Positions 25,375 to 36,324 of a stretch of 64,000 nucleotides of DNA are shown one piece after another. Positions within the stretch are counted from its first letter, which is position 1. Each line of letters starts with the position of its first letter. The notes beneath the pieces were generated by a model. It was given only the letters and a program-made list of their open reading frames with translations. It was not told the DNA's origin and searched no databases. Source of the stretch: Phlebiopsis flavidoalba (taxonomy: Eukaryota; Basidiomycota; Agaricomycetes; Polyporales; Phanerochaetaceae); NCBI GenBank assembly GCA_035772785.1, contig JAOCPU010000014.1:186001-250000 (forward strand), given 5' to 3'. The translations under genes were made by a program, and so were the position numbers.

Positions 25375-25965
25375 GTGCCTGTCCTGCCATTCTGTTTCTG
25401 ATTGACCGTAAAGGCTTCTTCGCGTAGTGCGTTTGGGCGCCGTGGGTTCGTATTCGTGTGCCCGGAATGCGTCGACGGCCCACGGGGCCGTAAGCAACGG
25501 CTCGGCAGAGCAGCCCGGCTCTCATCGCAATTCGCATAAAGGCGGCGCCGTTCTCGAATCGCCGCCCGCACGCTCGTTTTAGCTATTTCTGCACGCACAC
25601 GTCTATTCATCCAGTCGTGTGCATTCATCCAACCCTTTCATTCATCCAGCCGTGTCGTTCATCCGAGGCTCCCACGAGCTTCTAGGGACCCAGGCACGCC
25701 TTAGCTTCGCTGCTGAGAACCCACCCCGTGTGGTCCCTCGCGGGCTCTACCTATCGCATCTCGCGGGCGCGTGACGGCGAGGACGCGCCGCGCCGCGCCG
25801 CCGACGTTCTCCATGACGATGGGCCTGCCTCGATAGACTTCGATAGCGCCCCAGGCGCGCGCGAAGCAGCAGCACCACGCAGCCGCGGCAACTGCTGCCG
25901 GCTCATTCCGGAACCATCCCATCACCAGCGCCTGCCAGAGGGGAGCGTGCGTCAGTGTACAACAT
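25375..25965. other. Short spacer between two elements; possible minus-strand exon
   Basis: At 25608-25667 an imperfect TTCATCCA-containing repeat occurs four times. On the minus strand from about 25935 a reading after a CTGGCAG acceptor gives ALVMGWFRNEPAAVAAAAW and then AIEVYRGRPIVMENVGG. This looks protein-like, but I cannot identify it or join it to other exons. The hAT-like element starting at 25974 may have separated it from upstream exons. Confidence 0.3.
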
Positions 25966-28410
25966 GGGCCCGTCACCTGATCATCCCGGGTTCCGGGCCT
26001 TGTTAGGCTCCGTGTCACTTTCTTGTGATGGGGCTATATGCGACCAGTCCCGCAGAACCCACGCTTCCTGGCATCTCCTGAAAACCTCTGGATTTCGTAC
26101 CCTTCAAGCGCGCCTTGACAGCCATCAGCCGCAAGCCGTGCGGGCGTTGCCATCCCCGCCCCGCCCATCGCGCCATCCCTCCTATCTAGGCGCGTCCCGT
26201 TGCCACCCGCGGTCAGGCGCTCCCCGCCGCCGCCGCCGCCGCCTTCCCATATCCTCTTCCTCCTGCTTTCATTTGCCGTCGTTTTGCGCTCTCCCATGTA
26301 CATCAGCTCCATAGTTTGGCAGTATAATACTGGAATAATAGAAATGGTTACGAAGAGCATAGAGATGGGCAAGCGCCCCGCGTCTGATGCAACCGAGCGC
26401 CATCAAAGGCGCGCCCTCCGCCGTCCTCCTTGCTAAGCGAGTGACATCATTGGTCACCTGCGGTCTTTCTTGCTATCCCCTTGGTCTCCTCACACCCTAT
26501 TGGCTCTATAGTATCCTGGTATCTCATTGTATATATTTCTCTTTACATATATATACCTATTTGAAGCTTATCCTACCGCTCAATTACAATTTAATCATGA
26601 TTTTCCAACGCATTTTTGCTTTTTTTGAATCTCCAGCCCCATAGAATCATTCTATGCTACAATTAAGGTTAATGAAAGCACTCCAAGCTTATGTTCTATA
26701 CAAATATGTAATTGTGATGCTTGAATAGGACTATTAAAGGACAGACAGCACACAACATGCTTGCATATATCTGAGGGAGCATAGCGGTCAGCAACAGGTG
26801 CTATGTCTTCATTTCAAGAGATATCAGTTTATCATAGGATTGTATACATGGTATATCAGCTAAACGAGAGGTATGAAGAGGTTCTGATGCCTCCTAAGCT
26901 TTGCAGAAGCGTGACATTGGGAGCATATCATGTTGAAATTATGCCAATCTAGCATCACAGAGGCATTCTATACTACTGTCGCATATCCTCAGTACCTACT
27001 CGCATCAAATGGTATATGCTGCAGTAGCCCGATAGTCCAATCTCTGTACGATCTCACCGGCGCCTAGCGCGTGAAAACGGTCGAATTGTCAGGAACATAG
27101 TGAAGAGCAAGCGTGACGTCGAAACTAGCCTCACCATTGTATTCTGCGACCAAAGTAAACCTTAGTAACCAAACTATCAACGTCCTATATACTAAACAGA
27201 TCCGATGTGGTGCTCAAGTTCAGCCCAAATGTGCTTTACAGTCTCACTGGGAACATCAAAGAGATACCGAGTGAGCACAAGGTTACTGACTTATCTCAGG
27301 GGAATATCCAGTAAACAAGATATGTTTGTATGCTCAAGGTCACTTCATAAATCCTTTTATACTGTCTAATATACAATATACCGACTGGAAACTCTAAAAA
27401 CACTGCGGTTTTGGCCGCTTTTGTGCGCATTTTAACAGTTTTCAGTGTCCTTCTCCATGAGATGCAGCGGGATCATTCTCAGAAGGTATTATGAGCCTCT
27501 TTGTAGCCCTCAGAGTGTCATTAGCATATGATAAACGCGTTAAATGCGTTACAAGTGTGTGTAATTCTGTGTAGAGCGAATACAATCTCTGATCCTTGAC
27601 TATGTGGGGGATGACTGATTTACAGCTCCTACCCCAAGCTGGTAGAGTGTCACACACCTCCGGCATCTTAACAACATACTCAGAAGTGTATGATTTTTGC
27701 TAGATTGCTATTCAAGCTACCACTGTACTACTGTCCTTGAATAAAGTAGTTGACTGAGCCTACATTTGATTGTCATGCATACAGCGGTACAGATGCCCTT
27801 GTACTGTATGATAGGGTGTGTGATATTATATAATGGCTTAGAGATATCCCCATGTACTCCCGTGAGCAATGGGGATAGAGGGAGACGGCGGGAAGTGCTG
27901 AGAGAGTGGCTAATAGCGTCACTCGCTTAGCAAGGAGGATGGCGGAGGGCGCGCTTTTGATGGCGCTTGGGCGCATCAGAAAGGGGCGCCTGTGAGGCCA
28001 GCTTCACACCGTGATCGCTTGTGCTCAATTTCTACTATCTAGGGTGATGCTGCCATACTAAGGTGCTAATGTACATTGTGAGAGTGCAGAACAACGGCAA
28101 ATGGGAGCAGGAGGAAGAGGATATGGGAAGGCGGCGCGGCGGCGGCGGGGAGCGCCTGACCGCGGGTGGGAACGGGACGCGCCTAGATAGGAGGGATGGC
28201 GCGATGGGCGGGCGGGGATGGCAACGCCCGCACGGCTTGCGGCTGATGGCTGTCAAGGGCGCGCTTGAAGGGTACGACTAAATCCAGAGGTTTTCAGGAG
28301 ATGCCAGGAAGCGTGGGTTCTGCGGGGACTGGCCGCATATAGCCCCATCACAAGAAAGTGACACGGAGCCTAACAAGGCCCGGAACCCGGGATGATCAGG
28401 TGGGGCCCGT
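25966..28410. mobile_element. hAT-like element with about 500-bp inverted arms and 8-bp target duplication
   Basis: The element is 25974-28402 (2429 bp). Both ends begin CACCTGATCATCCCGGG when read inward. The exact 8-mer GGGCCCGT flanks it at 25966-25973 and 28403-28410. The inverted arms extend to about 26480 and 27895 with scattered differences. They share, for example, TCTTGTGATGGGGCTATATG on one arm and its complement on the other. The central 1.4 kb is AT-rich and has no transposase. Reading minus near 27270-27200 gives LFDVPSETVKHIWAELEHHI, a short gag-like stretch, and 27442-27666 (minus) is open for 74 codons. The long arms resemble foldback elements; the 8-bp duplication favours hAT. 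Confidence 0.8.
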
Positions 28411-28425
28411 CCATTGGAGATCATC

Positions 28426-28766
28426 CATCCCGGAAACACAGACACACACAGATGTACATTCCGCACTCCACTACGGTGACGACACCGCCTTGCTCGCCAG
28501 CCGCGGCCGTGGCGTCGTGTCTGCCGCGGGCGCCCAGCCGGGGCCCCACGCTGGTGGTGGGATCGCGTATGATGGGTGGGGGTGGTGTGTGGACGCGGGG
28601 ATCAGCGGCGCGGGGGCGTGGCTGCGCGCGGTAGAGCGAGAGGAGGCTGTTGAACAAGATGGTGAGGAACGCGAGGGAGGGTATCGTAAACATATCTGTT
28701 TTCTCCTTCCACTAGGCGCGTTTCCGCGCCTGCCAGAGCAGCGTGTAAGTATGTATATCCATTGGT
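28426..28766 (-). repeat. Tandem duplicate of the last exon of the Brr6/Brl1-like gene
   Basis: This stretch is a diverged copy of 28767-29060, with both units in the same orientation and about 340 bp apart. Read on the minus strand it repeats the final exon of the neighbouring gene, including NSLLSLYRA. Both units start ATCCC.GAAACA.AGA and share AGCCGCGGCCGTGGCGT and GTAGAGCGAGAGGAGGCTGT. It lies beyond the probable stop of the intact gene, so it is unlikely to be translated as part of it. Confidence 0.65.
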
Positions 28767-28815
28767 ATCCATCCCAGAAACATAGAGACCACACAGATCT
28801 ACATCCGCACCTCCA

Positions 28816-30139
28816 CTAGCGACGACACCTCCAGCCGCGGCCGTGGCGTTGTATCTGCCCGGCGGGCGCCATGGCGGTGCCCCACGCTGGTGTGGGATCG
28901 GTATGGTATGGGTGGTGCTGTTGGTGCGCAGATAGCCGGGAAGCGGTCGCGGGCGTGGGGCGCGCTGCGCGGTAGAGCGAGAGGAGGCTGTTGACGAAAT
29001 GGTGAGGAACGTGAGGACGGTGATCGTAAATATCTTGTTCTCCTTGTCATAGCTTGGCATACAGAGAGAGGGAGGGGGAGTGGACGCACGAGGGTCTTCC
29101 AGCTGATGGGCTCGACGAATCACGAAGCCGTTGATGGACCTCCGACGCGATGAGGGGGGGGCCCGTGCGCCTGGGATGGCGCGCGCGCCCGACCTTTGTC
29201 GGGTCGCGGCTTCATGCGTAGTTTTTGCCCAGGGAGGCCGCATTGGTGGGTCATGCGGGCACGGCGGCCCGCCGGTGCGGCAGAGGTTGTTTTTGTGGTG
29301 GTACGCGCATTCGGCGATTTCTTGATACGATATCTAGCTTTCGGCGTGTGAGAGTTATGTGCTGCGGTTCGTGAAAGGGTTTAACGCACCTTTATGGAGT
29401 GCTCCGACGCCCGATGCTCAAAGTCGCGCTGCAGGCGTGAGGAGCACCTGCACGAGGATGTACAGAAATAGCAGCACCCAGCGACAGATTAAAAGTAAAA
29501 ACTGCAAATCTCTGCTCTCCGGCACATCAGCAGAAGCACACCACCCACAGAGCACACCACGCACCCAAGCAGCACATACGGCAAATCCGGCTTCTGGCAC
29601 CACCGGCCCAGCCATATTGAGCGTATAATGTTCGACCGTATAACGTCTGCACGACCTCACTCCCCTCTCTCCGCTCCCTCTCCCTTTCCCTCCTCTCTCT
29701 CTTCTTTCTCCCTCCGCTCCCTCCTCGTCGTAGTACGACTCTCGCTCTCGCTCCCGGACGACTCACTCAAAGAGTCCTCGGGAATAGGCACACTCCTTGT
29801 CCTCCGCTTCGGCCTCACACGCAGCACCACCCGCTGCTCGCGCTCCTTCTGCTGCAGAGGGCTCGCGTCGGCCATGTCGACGTCGTGCGGTTCTTCGATT
29901 GGCGTTGGCGGGCTCTCGTAATGAGCTCGCGTAGGAGTGTTCTGGCCACGACTTCAGCGGTTCAGTCGAAGTAGAAAGGAAGGAACACGCACGGCTGAAC
30001 CCGACGCCGAGGGCATGCTCGAGGACGAAGAGGGCCCAGGCGGGTGTAACAGCGGGACGCGAGGTGTACTCAGTAAGTCCATCGGGGACTCGGTTGAGCG
30101 CGGGGAGCCAAAGAGCATCGGGGTCGTGTGGCGCGCCAT
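28816..30139 (-). CDS. Brr6/Brl1-like nuclear envelope protein
   Basis: Brr6/Brl1 proteins are integral membrane proteins of the nuclear envelope needed for nuclear pore assembly and lipid homeostasis. Minus-strand order: MARHTTPMLFGSPRS at 30139; a Ser/Pro-rich then acidic Ser-rich region with DMADASPLQQKEREQ and SVPIPEDSLSESSGS; a first hydrophobic segment LLLICRWVLLFLYILVQVL near 29480; then QRDFEHRASEHS; then EIAECAYHHKNNLC near 29300 with the cysteines expected of the lumenal domain; then NGFVEPISWKTL (after a frame change) near 29110; and a second membrane segment FTITVLTFLTI near 29020 followed by NSLLSLYRA. At least four frame changes and two or more introns are needed. The ATG at 30139 lies 231 bp from the clpP ATG on the other strand. 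Confidence 0.75.
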
Positions 30140-30369
30140 ATGGGCTGTTAGTTGAGAGGGTTGGTGGAGGAGGGATGAGGTGCGCGGGGTGGCCGCGGTT
30201 GGGAAGCAACGATCGAAGTCGAGCGTGGCGCTTGATGGACGCGCGGGTCACGTGGCGCGCGCGTGTGAGCGGGAGCTTGCACCGTTCCGCGCCGCGTCGA
30301 CGGCCGCACTGCTCGTCTTGCTATACACTACACACTGGATACATTCGCATTTCGCTTATAGACACTTCC
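30140..30369. promoter_or_regulatory. Probable bidirectional promoter, Brr6-like / clpP
   Basis: The two divergent start codons are only about 230 bp apart. A CACGTG motif lies at 30248-30253. No clear TATA box is seen. Confidence 0.4.
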
Positions 30370-30550
30370 ATGGCCACCACTATGCTTAGCACAAATCCGC
30401 TCTGCAGAAACATTATCAAGAGCAGGTCCCTCGACGCTGGCGCGCGCCGCACTCCCGCACGCGCCGCTTCCACCCCTGGACCGGCCAATGGGTCCTCCGC
30501 ACCACACCCCACCCTCGGCGATGACCTCGTACCCATGGTCATCGAACACT

Positions 30551-30592
<42 letters not shown>

Positions 30593-31858
30593 AAAAAAAA
30601 AAAAAAAAAAAAAAAAAAAGCAAAAAAAAAACAAAACAAAAAAAAAAAATAAAAAGCCCGCCAAAACCGTGTGTGCTAATCTCTCCCTGCCTTCTCTCCC
30701 AAAAGTAAGAAGCCCTGACGTGCTGACGTGCCTAGGGCCGCGGGCGAACGGAGCTACGACATCTTCTACGCGGCTGCTCAACGAGGAGCGCGTCGTGATG
30801 CTCTACGGGCCCGTTGCGTCCCGCTCCTCCCTCCCACGCCCGCCGTGCGCTGACGGGGGCAGATCAGGGACAGGCATGCATCATGCGCGCTGCTCGTGAG
30901 TCCAGCTGCTCTTCTCGACGGTCCCGAAGACGCGACGAAGCCGATCCATCTGTACGTCAACTCGCCGGGCGGGAGTGTCACTGCTGGGATGGCGATTTTA
31001 TGATACTGTAAGTCTTTCTTTCTTCTGCTTGGGTCGCATGCTGAGAGATTGTAGATGCAGGTATGTGTTGGTTTGTGTTGGTGGGGAGGAGGGGGAGGCT
31101 GATTGGGGGTAGTATGTGTCGGAGCCGATACATACGTATTGTGTGGGGCAAGGCGTGCTCGATGGGGTCGTTACTCCTTGCGGCGGGGGGAGAAGGGGAA
31201 GAGGCATTGCATGCGCTCTTCCACACGCTAGCATCATGATACATCGTGCGTTCCTCTCTTTCCTCCCCTCTTTCACTTCGCCGCCTTCTCTGTTCTCCTC
31301 GTACCCCTTCCTGCCCCTCCCGCGTCGCCTTCCGCCCTTCTTCGTCTTCTCCCTACCCTCTCCTCCTCTGTCGGACGAACGCAAGCGGAACTAACTCCCC
31401 CACAGAACCCTCGGCGGCGCATCAGCCGGCCAGCCTCCGACATCGCGATCCACGCACGCGAGATCCTCCGCGTGCGGAGGTCCTCACGACGGGGGCGTGT
31501 TACCAGCGGCACTGCGCCCTGCCCGGCGAGAGCGTGTCGGACGGTGTTGCGCGGTTTTGGTGAGTCCTCCTCCGCTCCATCCTTCTTTTGTGGACTTTAT
31601 CTCTTGGATGCGGCGGGTAGAGAAGGCGCTGGAGAGGGACTTACTTCCTGGACGGGTGAGTGGCGTGGTGTGTGTAGGGAAGCGTGACGATGCTGACGCG
31701 TTTGTAGCGCGCTCGAGGCGCTCGAGTTTGGGATTGTGGATAGCGTGCTGGAGCGGCGACCGGTGGGGGAGGAGGGGCAGGGTGTAGGGGTTTGTTTATG
31801 CGTGCTTGCGAAATGGATCGGTTTTGTGCGTCTCATTGAGGGTGTGGGTGTGTTGTGA
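30370..31858 (+). CDS. CLPP: ClpP, mitochondrial ATP-dependent serine protease subunit
   Basis: ClpP forms the tetradecameric proteolytic core that works with ClpX in the mitochondrial matrix. It is present in many basidiomycetes and absent from Saccharomyces. Exon 1 starts at 30370 with an Arg/Ala/Ser-rich, presequence-like N-terminus and reaches LVPMVIEH. After an A-rich tract come GERSYDIF and [14 protein letters not shown]. Near 30940-31000 the frame gives [16 protein letters not shown] and SVTAGMAI. Next is [14 protein letters not shown], with the nucleophile Ser in the CSMGS motif, then [10 protein letters not shown] with the catalytic His, then [12 protein letters not shown] and [11 protein letters not shown]. 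The last exons give EKALERD and [14 protein letters not shown]. Several single-base shifts break the frame, for example one extra T near 31005. The C-terminal stop is uncertain (31786-31858). Confidence 0.92.
30553..30655 (+). repeat. About 100-bp A-rich tract inside clpP
   Basis: Nearly pure A with a few C, G and T interruptions. It starts right after the codons for VIEHC, where the first clpP intron should begin, and no GT donor is seen there. It may be an expanded intronic poly-A, an insertion, or an assembly fault. Confidence 0.8.
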
Positions 31859-33050
31859 GGGTTGAGGTAAGTTTTTCTTCTGGACGGGGATGTTTTGTCG
31901 TCGTGGTTTCGGTCAGTTTGAGCGGGTTCTTGTTCGACTCGACAGGTGCTATGGCCGCTTCCTGACGGGTAAGTACGACCTTATGGACAAGAGAAGTGTG
32001 CTGATTGGTTTGTGGAGTAGGATTGTGGAGCCTTGCGGAGCGTGTAGAGAGCAATACGCCCGGCGGCGTAGGACGACTCTCTAGTGCGCAGCGTGGACTG
32101 CAGAAACGACGAGTGCCTGCGTTTGCCCTCTTCTGAAGGAAAGCGCGTGGTAGGGATGGGTACAAGCCTCAACCGTCGCGTGGTGGGCCTCAAGGATCCC
32201 CCTGCGCGATTGTGTGGCTAGCTTGAGTATCGTTTTGATGATATCCGAGAGGCGCAGTGAATTTCATTAGGGTGAGTGTGGTGTTTTGTGTGTTAGCGGA
32301 AGCGCTGACGATTCGCAACGTGTGTGTAACGAGGGCGCTCTCGTTTGTGTGCTATGAATCGGAGCGAAGTACGGTGGACGGTGGGGGGATGCCCTGGGGT
32401 AACCCAAGCGATGTCATGCTTCCGCGGTATGAAGCAAAATCGGTCGAGTGAGATTGTAGTCCGTATCTCCGGTGGTCAAGTGCCGCCGCTGTGTGTATCG
32501 ACGGATTACTTTCTGACAGGTGAGTGCCGTGTGCCGTGTGGCAGGTGTGTGCTGACAATCTGTAGCGCGCGATGCGCAGGACTTTGGAACTGTGGACAGT
32601 GTGTCGGCGCCGAAACCCGTGGAGGGCGCGGCGTCGTGGGGATGACGGCACCGTTTGCCCACCATGTGCAGTGAGACCGGACGCGTCTTTCCGTCTAACT
32701 TGTCAGATGGCTCGGAGGAGGGTGTGCTGCTGACAGACATGAATCTCTCTGGCTAGATATTACGCGGCTGCGGTCGTTCAAGCGAGTCCCGATGTGTGGA
32801 CCTCTCGACAGCTGCTACGATCGCTTCTAGAATGGTGAGTGCAGTATTTCAGGCATGCAAGGCGGATGCTAATGATGTGTAGTGTGCACGAGGCGCGGGT
32901 GTTCGAGACCGCGGATAGTCCGTTGGAGCGATGTCAGGATATCCATCATTTCGGTCTCGGTCAGCCTGAGAGGGTTTTCAAGCGTATTGATATCGCTTCT
33001 ACGATTGCACTGCAAGGTTTGCAACGACTGCAGCCGTAAACCTAACACAC
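31859..33050 (+). repeat. Degenerate tandem array of the clpP 3' end
   Basis: The last clpP intron and its two flanking exons recur downstream in diverged form. Donor-like sites equivalent to the real GTGAGT at 31656 lie at 31969, 32272, 32520, 32835 and 33017 (spacing about 313, 303, 248, 315 and 182 bp). The unit near 32500 keeps GATTACTTTCTGACAG|GTGAGT and, after the intron, AGGACTTTGGAACTGTGGA, matching clpP's DYFLT and FGIVDS codons. The unit near 32880 keeps CACGAGGCGCGGGTGTTCGAG. Units at 31905 and 32960 both keep a TCGGTCAG..TGAG.GGGTT block. Stops and shifts are scattered, so translation is unlikely, though a cryptic exon repeat cannot be excluded. Confidence 0.6.
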
Positions 33051-34336
33051 CGGCAAATGCCTTCCCCGGTCTACGATGTATTTGTGGCGAGGGTTCTCAT
33101 GATCAGGGCCAGAATCGTGACGCATCTTGCAGTGCAGCTAAACGCGTAGAACAGGCGCACGAGATGCACTTCGCGCAGACAAACTGGATTCCGGGTATCC
33201 CGATAATGGCGTAACACAACATGCTGATAGGCGCGTCGTCCTGAACCTGTGTGGCGTGTCTATGGCTGACGCTTTGGTCATCAGTATGAGGCCCTTCCTT
33301 CACAGGTTTTGCTGCCATGCCACAGATCAAAGATTGTCGAGGGCCTTGAAGACGTGTGCGCACGGCATCTATCCTCGCTGCGCAAGTGGGCTTTCGGGTG
33401 CCGCATCCCGCAACTACGAGCTGAGAACGCCGTGCTGAGCATGCCCCGGCCACCGTGTGATGTGAGTGCCCCATTGTCTATCCGTTTTTGCTGTGTGAAC
33501 GGCTCAACAAACCTGCGGAGTACAGCCTCGATCGCGGAGGCTGTAGGCTGGAAGATCATGCTTCAAGTTGCAGTAATCCGATCCGACTGCTGTGGCGCAG
33601 TCATGATCCTGATCAAGACATCCCTGTTGTTCATGCTCCAGTTCCCGCCACTTGGATTTATTTGTGGGTCCACGACGGCCTTCTGTGTTACCTCGAAACG
33701 CCTCTTGTTGGCACCGCCCTGCTTAACCAGACACTGACCCCTCGGACTATTTTTCGTCACAGTTATACCTTTAAGAATACTTGCATTCGACACAAGATGA
33801 CGGCAAATTTCGTAACCAGCTACATAGTGCACGCGGCCGCCCTCACATTACACTCCTTAGCACTGATTATTACCATCGCTCTGGCATTTTTCGGTCCATT
33901 GCAGCGGCAGCTCGTCTCAACGGGGCCAAAGTCTTCATTGTGGCGAATCATCAACATTCGCTTCCCTAGAATCAAGTTACCTCCGTCAAATCAAGAACCC
34001 GCAAAACACCATGTATCCCGGAAGGGAAATCCGGAGATCATCAAAATCCAAAATCTACCTTTTCACGTGGCGGTACTCTTAGTCAGGGGCCGGAGAAGGC
34101 CCACCGGAAGCTTTGCTGTAACGGATGTGAGTAATGACATGACCCCAGTATCACCCTGTTTTCCTACTACTTCGATCATTACTGCAGTATATCACTGAGC
34201 TCGGTTCAATATGGCTGTGCACGATGGATATCATACGCGCTAGCAGCAGTCACTCAGGTGTGATATATGAATCCGCCCAGAGGGCCGTCCCCAAACCACA
34301 TTTCCCCGCCGAACCACGCTAAGAAGAGCTACTGAC
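33051..34336. other. Intergenic; one 236-codon open frame of unknown status
   Basis: A plus-strand frame at 33488-34198 is open for 236 codons. It has no ATG at its start and includes a hydrophobic stretch (VHAAALTLHSLALIITIALA, near residue 113). It resembles nothing I know and is not called a gene. Confidence 0.3.
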
Positions 34337-34985
34337 ATGGATTTGCATTACGTTCCTTTCGTCGAATATAAGCCCCAGAGGGCATCCGGCCACGAAATGA
34401 CTGTCTCTCATTTTACGAGCAAACGGCCGTCCGGGTGTCAACTTGCTGGATGCTCTCACAGGGAGAGCGTACACCATGGACAATCAAGGGGATTTATTCT
34501 TTGCGAACAACGGGGACAAAGTTGGCATCCATATTGCAGTAAGCCCTATCTTCTCCTCGTCAGTGTGTACTGGACTCACGGTTTGCCGCTTATCTCTGGC
34601 GCTATACTAGATCGTAGGCTACAAACCACTGACTCCGGCAAAAGTATGCCAGGCGCACAAGAAATGGTGAACGTGTCAGCCTCACGCGAGTCCAAGCCGC
34701 TAAGGCCATCGCAGAAGTTGTGCGCGATTTCATTGACCAGGTAAGTTGCGTGGAGAAAAAGCTGGAGCACGGTCTCGTGTTGACTTGTACCTGCAGGCAG
34801 CCAATACGATACCTGTGGGCGGGCGATTGAGCTTCGGTCCTGTGGCGCTGCAGATGGAGGACTTGTACCTGTTGCAACTACAGCAATCAGGAGCAACCGT
34901 TCAGCCAGTCCAATCTTGGGCTAACTATCTTCCGCGCCACATGCGACCGCTCGTAGCACGCGTGCATGATTCCGACATCCAGTGA
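34337..34985 (+). CDS. Family F copy 5, unknown function, three exons
   Basis: Exon 1 begins at the ATG at 34337 with DLHYVPFVEYKPQR. It continues SHFTSKRPSG and, after one frame change, VNLLDALTGRAYTMDNQGD and FFANNGDKVGIHIA, ending at a GTAAGCC donor near 34541. Exon 2 (acceptor TAG near 34611) starts IVGYKP and, after a shift, reads QKYARRTRNGERVSLTRVQA and EVVRDFIDQ before GTAAGTT at 34741. Exon 3 (acceptor TGCAG near 34797) reads ANTIPVGGRLSFGP, then YLLQLQQSGATVQPV, and stops at 34985. This is the clearest copy for exon boundaries. Two single-base shifts remain. It is shorter at the C-terminus than copies 1 and 6. No known domain recognised. Confidence 0.65.
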
Positions 34986-35754
34986 CTCTCATTCGCACAT
35001 CAATCCTACAGTTGCGCCTCGCGCCTGGCAAACGCAATGTTCATCGACCATGGGAAGCATGAGTTATGCTCCCTTGCACCCCGGAGGGAAATCAATATAG
35101 TTATTTGTCGTCAGGCGGGTATCCTGCGCCGGACGACTTTTGTCCTTGAACATATGACTCACCGGTAGAAATTGGCTCACTCAAGGCCAGCTTCTGATTT
35201 TTACTTTGATCTTTATACTTATTACATTGTTATTTATCGTCCTATCTATTGAACATTGCTCTCTCATTGAACATGTCCTACCAGCTGAACATACTTACCC
35301 TCCGCATATATACCACGGCAAGAGATTGATGGCCCGTATTACCTAGTAGTACACAAAACCGGCGCTCGTATTTTATATTGATAGTTACCCGTTTCATAAC
35401 CCTACTACTTGTTCGCGAACGGAGCTGTACGTCGTCAGGCGGCTCATCACAGTGCCATCCCTCATTGTGACATGTGACAGTTTCTGCTTTCGCTGTCTTG
35501 CTGATCTTACCGATCTTAGCTGGCCTCAGATTCCACTCAGCGAGAGAGCCGGGACTGGTCGGAACGACACGTGCCAGAAGTCACCGGCGTTTCGTGTGTC
35601 CGGGCGAGAGCGGCCGGGCAACGAACATTCTGTACCATTCTGTGCCGTTTCTACACGATCTACTATCATCGGCGTTATATAAGGTTTGCCTAGGGAGACT
35701 GGCCATTCTGTGCCACTCTGTACCGTTCCATGCCGTTCCATGCCGTTCTGTACC
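34986..35754. other. Intergenic, no supported gene
   Basis: No gene supported. Just before the element at 35763, a short repeat of CCGTTCCATG/CCGTTCTG type lies at about 35700-35754. Confidence 0.4.
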
Positions 35755-36324
35755 ATTCTACAAGGAACCCCACAACAATGGGAGGGAAAAACCCTACCCG
35801 GCGTCCGTATAAATCTTGGGGGCCGGAGGCCCCCCCAGCCGGCGAAAATCCGTATCGAAACGCAGGATTTTGGTCCGGATGGCCAAAAACCCGTTCGTCC
35901 CCGTATATGGTCGAGCGGACTTGGGCGGAAGCCTGCCCAAAGTCCGTACAGCACTGTCCGTTCGTGGTCGCTGCTTGAAACGGACTTCAGAGCGCGATGA
36001 TAGTCATCATCTGAGGTTGAATTGGTCCTAACCGCACAGAAGGAAGGTAAACTTACAAGATCAATGTAGAGTTGATGCGGTAAGAGCTGTGGATGAAGCG
36101 ATAATAAATATTGTATATTAGGAAAATAGCCTCAGCGAAAGTCCGTATACTAGATTTTTGATTCGTCCGGCCCCCCCTGCGGCCCGCTTACTGATACGCC
36201 GGCGTCGCAAAATCCGTATGATTTGGATGACCAAATTTTGCCATTCCCGTCCGTATTCTGGGGGTGGTTTGGCGAAATCTCTAGGTAGGGTTTCCCTCCC
36301 ATTGTTGGGGGGTCCTATTCTACA
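35755..36324. mobile_element. hAT-like MITE with 8-bp target duplication
   Basis: The element is 35763-36316 (554 bp). It starts AGGAACCCCACAACAATGGG, and its right end read in reverse is AGGACCCCCCAACAATGGG. The inverted match continues through GAGGGAAA and CCCTACC. The exact 8-mer ATTCTACA flanks it at 35755-35762 and 36317-36324. The interior has repeated TCCGTAT and GTCCGGAT motifs and a GGCCGGAGGCCCCCC palindromic block. The terminal AGGACCC is shared with the element at 23903-25366, so they are probably related families. No coding capacity. Confidence 0.8.

Noticed and set aside
25608..25667. CRISPR-like short repeats (TTCATCCA)
   Set aside because: Four imperfect copies with very short spacers in a fungal genome; simple tandem variation is enough.
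33488..34198. 236-codon open frame with PAEYSL resembling the PhyH C-terminus
   Set aside because: Only six residues match, no other PhyH motif is near, and the frame lacks an ATG start.
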